From Maribacter aestuarii (lineage in GTDB: Bacteria; Bacteroidota; Bacteroidia; Flavobacteriales; Flavobacteriaceae), in the NCBI RefSeq assembly GCF_027474845.2, contig NZ_CP107031.2, positions 1,130,501 to 1,194,500 of the forward strand: DNA of 64,000 bases. The letters run 5' to 3'. This document shows positions 62,591-64,000 of this stretch, piece after piece (position 1 is the stretch's first letter; every line of letters starts with the position of its first letter). The notes under the pieces were generated by a model. It saw nothing but the letters and a program-made list of their open reading frames with translations, searched no databases and was not told where the DNA came from. Made by a program: the position numbers and the translations under genes.

Positions 62591-64000
62591 CTAACGTTTC
62601 TTAGTAACTGACAAATTGTATGTAGCTCCTAAATAAAATCCTCTCTCAATCTTTTCAAAAGTTGGAATAGCAGTAACCGAAGCAGGAACAAATAACCCTT
62701 CAGAATCCATATCTACAGAACCTGATAGTATTTTTATTTTTGCAAGACTCATTCCCACATTTAAGGCTACTTGATTTTTCCTGCCAAAAATGAAGCTGCC
62801 ACCGATTAGATATCTTGTTTTACCGTCTAATGGAGACAATGTAGCCCCCATGCTTAATCCTGCTTTAAACGAACTAGCAAATTTATATGATACGTGCCCT
62901 AAAGCCCCAAAGGAAACATCAAAATCTCTCGTATCTTCTTCAATTATATTAGTTCTAGTTGTATCTCCTTCTCTCCCCATAAGAAAATAAGACCGCTCCA
63001 CTAAATCTGAATAGAAAAATCCAGTAGTAAAATCAAAACTTAACCCACCTGAAGAATAAACGGAAAAAGGTTTTTTAAATAGAGTGTCATTAACATAAGT
63101 ATTAATCAAAGTTATGTCGATGTCTACACCATCTTTTGAAGGACTAAATTTTATTGACTTTGTTTTATTTTCAGAAGTCTGAGATTTATGGATGAAGTTT
63201 GAGTATTTACGAAAATCCTTTTTACCCATTTCTTCAGCTAAAAAAACTAATTGAGAATATGGCTCTAGTATATCTGAATTTGGCTGTTTTAGTTTTTCTA
63301 AATAAGAATAAAATAAAGATTTGCTAGACTCAATGTATTTCTGATATTCAATAATTTTGTTATTCAGGGACTCTAGATAGTCATTTTCTTTAATCAACTT
63401 ATAATTAAGAGAATCTCCATCGGCTTCTTTCAAAACACCAAACTTCTCCAAAACGTTCTTATACATGTTTTTTGCAATACCATTCTCAGACGAGTAAATG
63501 GTTTCATTATACAAAGAGTCTGATTTCTTCTTTAAAAAGACCAAAGATGTATAATTGTCCAGTGCTCCTTTATAAATAGCCTTCAAATATTTAATTGTGT
63601 TATAGTCTGGGTCACTATCCTTGCCCTCATCCATTGTGGATGATTTACTTTCTAGCTCCCCTGATTCAGTAATCCCAATAAAGATAGGCTTAATGATTTC
63701 TGGAGTTTTTGATGAAAAGACAAAAGGCTTAAATTCTATTTTTGAATTTATTACGGCAGTATTTAACCCCTTAATGAAGACTTGATATATCTTACCTTTT
63801 TTCAGTTCGAGACTCCTTTGAAATTTTGGTTCTTCATTATCATCATTTTCTTTGTTTAATTTTAATTGCTTCTTATCCTTGTCGTATACTAGTTCTATTT
63901 GAGCCTCAATTTCTTTCTCCTTTGGAGTATTTGCTGTTCCCTTTTCTATATTTTCGACTTCTGACTTTTGTTTTACATCTTTTTTTTGTTGAGAGTAGGA
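62591..64000 (-). CDS. Unknown large protein with barrel-like C-terminus, N-terminus off the right edge
   Basis: The frame is open beyond an internal ATG (63634) to the window end, so at least 122 more residues precede it and the start lies outside. About 469 residues are visible. Near the edge the sequence is a charged linker (KKDVKQKSEVENIEKGTANT), then a beta-rich unit (KGKIYQVFIKGLNTAVINSK in part). A helical region follows (about 140-280), then a C-terminal 170 residues of alternating strands (SFDFTTGFFYSDLVERSYFL, LIGGSFIFGRKNQVALNVGM) ending FYLGATYNLSVTKKR. This end looks like a small outer-membrane barrel. No known family is recognised. It is convergent with the Rep-like gene, so it is likely cargo. 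Confidence 0.65.
   Translation of the reverse strand, partial: SYSQQKKDVKQKSEVENIEKGTANTPKEKEIEAQIELVYDKDKKQLKLNKENDDNEEPKFQRSLELKKGKIYQVFIKGLNTAVINSKIEFKPFVFSSKTPEIIKPIFIGITESGELESKSSTMDEGKDSDPDYNTIKYLKAIYKGALDNYTSLVFLKKKSDSLYNETIYSSENGIAKNMYKNVLEKFGVLKEADGDSLNYKLIKENDYLESLNNKIIEYQKYIESSKSLFYSYLEKLKQPNSDILEPYSQLVFLAEEMGKKDFRKYSNFIHKSQTSENKTKSIKFSPSKDGVDIDITLINTYVNDTLFKKPFSVYSSGGLSFDFTTGFFYSDLVERSYFLMGREGDTTRTNIIEEDTRDFDVSFGALGHVSYKFASSFKAGLSMGATLSPLDGKTRYLIGGSFIFGRKNQVALNVGMSLAKIKILSGSVDMDSEGLFVPASVTAIPTFEKIERGFYLGATYNLSVTKKR

Larger units (their letters stand above)
59653..64000. mobile_element. Candidate integrated element at tRNA-Phe, left part only
   Basis: To the right of tRNA-Phe the base composition falls to about 30 percent GC by eye in the coding parts, against about 40 in the core. 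It carries a long non-coding lead, then an unknown protein, an excisionase-type HTH protein, a Rep-like protein and an unknown barrel-ended protein. No integrase, relaxase or second copy of the tRNA end is seen inside the window, so the boundary and type are unproven. If it is an element, the other end and the recombinase lie beyond 64000. Confidence 0.55.

Noticed and set aside
62404..62604. 66-residue plus-strand ORF beginning at GTG inside the Rep-like end
   Set aside because: It overlaps the Rep-like gene end and has no start context or motif, and the hairpin lies within it.
59652..64000. Second copy of the tRNA-Phe 3' end as att site
   Set aside because: No match to the T-arm/acceptor sequence was found within the window.

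Overview
The window looks like the chromosome of a marine-type member of the Flavobacteriaceae (Bacteroidota). The family is suggested by Bacteroidota promoter boxes (TTTG-N19-TAnnTTTG in front of the tRNA, TAnnTTTG elsewhere), the run miaB / sigma-54 activator / lptE / secG / groES-groEL, a mevalonate pair (HMG-CoA reductase plus a GYDIA-type GHMP kinase), a TonB receptor with an N-terminal carboxypeptidase-like domain, and an lptC / TPR / porin-like / coaX cluster. The genus cannot be fixed from the sequence alone.

Layout. 1-1.6 kb: a truncated LVIVD-type lipoprotein and a membrane protein, both on the minus strand. 1.7-8.6 kb: a plus-strand housekeeping block (tRNA modification, sigma-54 activator, LPS assembly lipoprotein, SecG), then groES-groEL behind a candidate sigma-54 promoter. 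8.7-12.2 kb: a GH18 glycosidase and a DUF4838 lipoprotein. 12.3-28.5 kb: one long minus-strand metal (probably copper) efflux block: HYC_CC_PP protein, CusA, CusC/TolC, DUF3347 lipoprotein, permease, CopA-type ATPase, PepSY, DUF305, CDF-like transporter, CusB, TonB receptor, secreted HMA protein. 28.7-36.4 kb: free-Met-sulfoxide reductase, purH and the cell-shape cluster mreB-mreC-mreD-mrdA-rodA. 36.4-49.3 kb: nuclease, msrB-msrA, prc, surE, a small membrane protein, lpxB, an NlpC/P60 lipoprotein, comEC, a POT transporter and a DPP IV-type peptidase. 49.5-51.7 kb: mevalonate genes. 51.7-59.5 kb: minus-strand operon coaX, porin-like, TPR, lptC, small membrane protein, CNNM/CorC-like protein, PpiD. 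59.58 kb: tRNA-Phe(GAA). From the tRNA to the right edge the DNA is visibly more AT-rich and carries what looks like the start of an integrated element: an unknown protein, an excisionase-like HTH protein, a Rep-like protein and a large unknown protein with a barrel-like end that runs off the window.

Six genes (a CDF-like transporter, mrdA, rodA, surE, lptC and the porin-like gene) are each broken by a single-base change in a homopolymer run, and each reads through cleanly once that base is corrected. Several are normally essential, so the simplest explanation is residual homopolymer error in the assembly. The lptC case deserves separate attention, because its T8 run sits directly behind a strong terminator-like hairpin.

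The most interesting points are the candidate sigma-54 control of groESL with a receiver-less sigma-54 activator two kilobases upstream, the hairpin-T8 structure inside lptC, the tRNA-Phe-linked element, and the unusually complete, regulator-less copper block that carries two copies of a DUF3347-like module.
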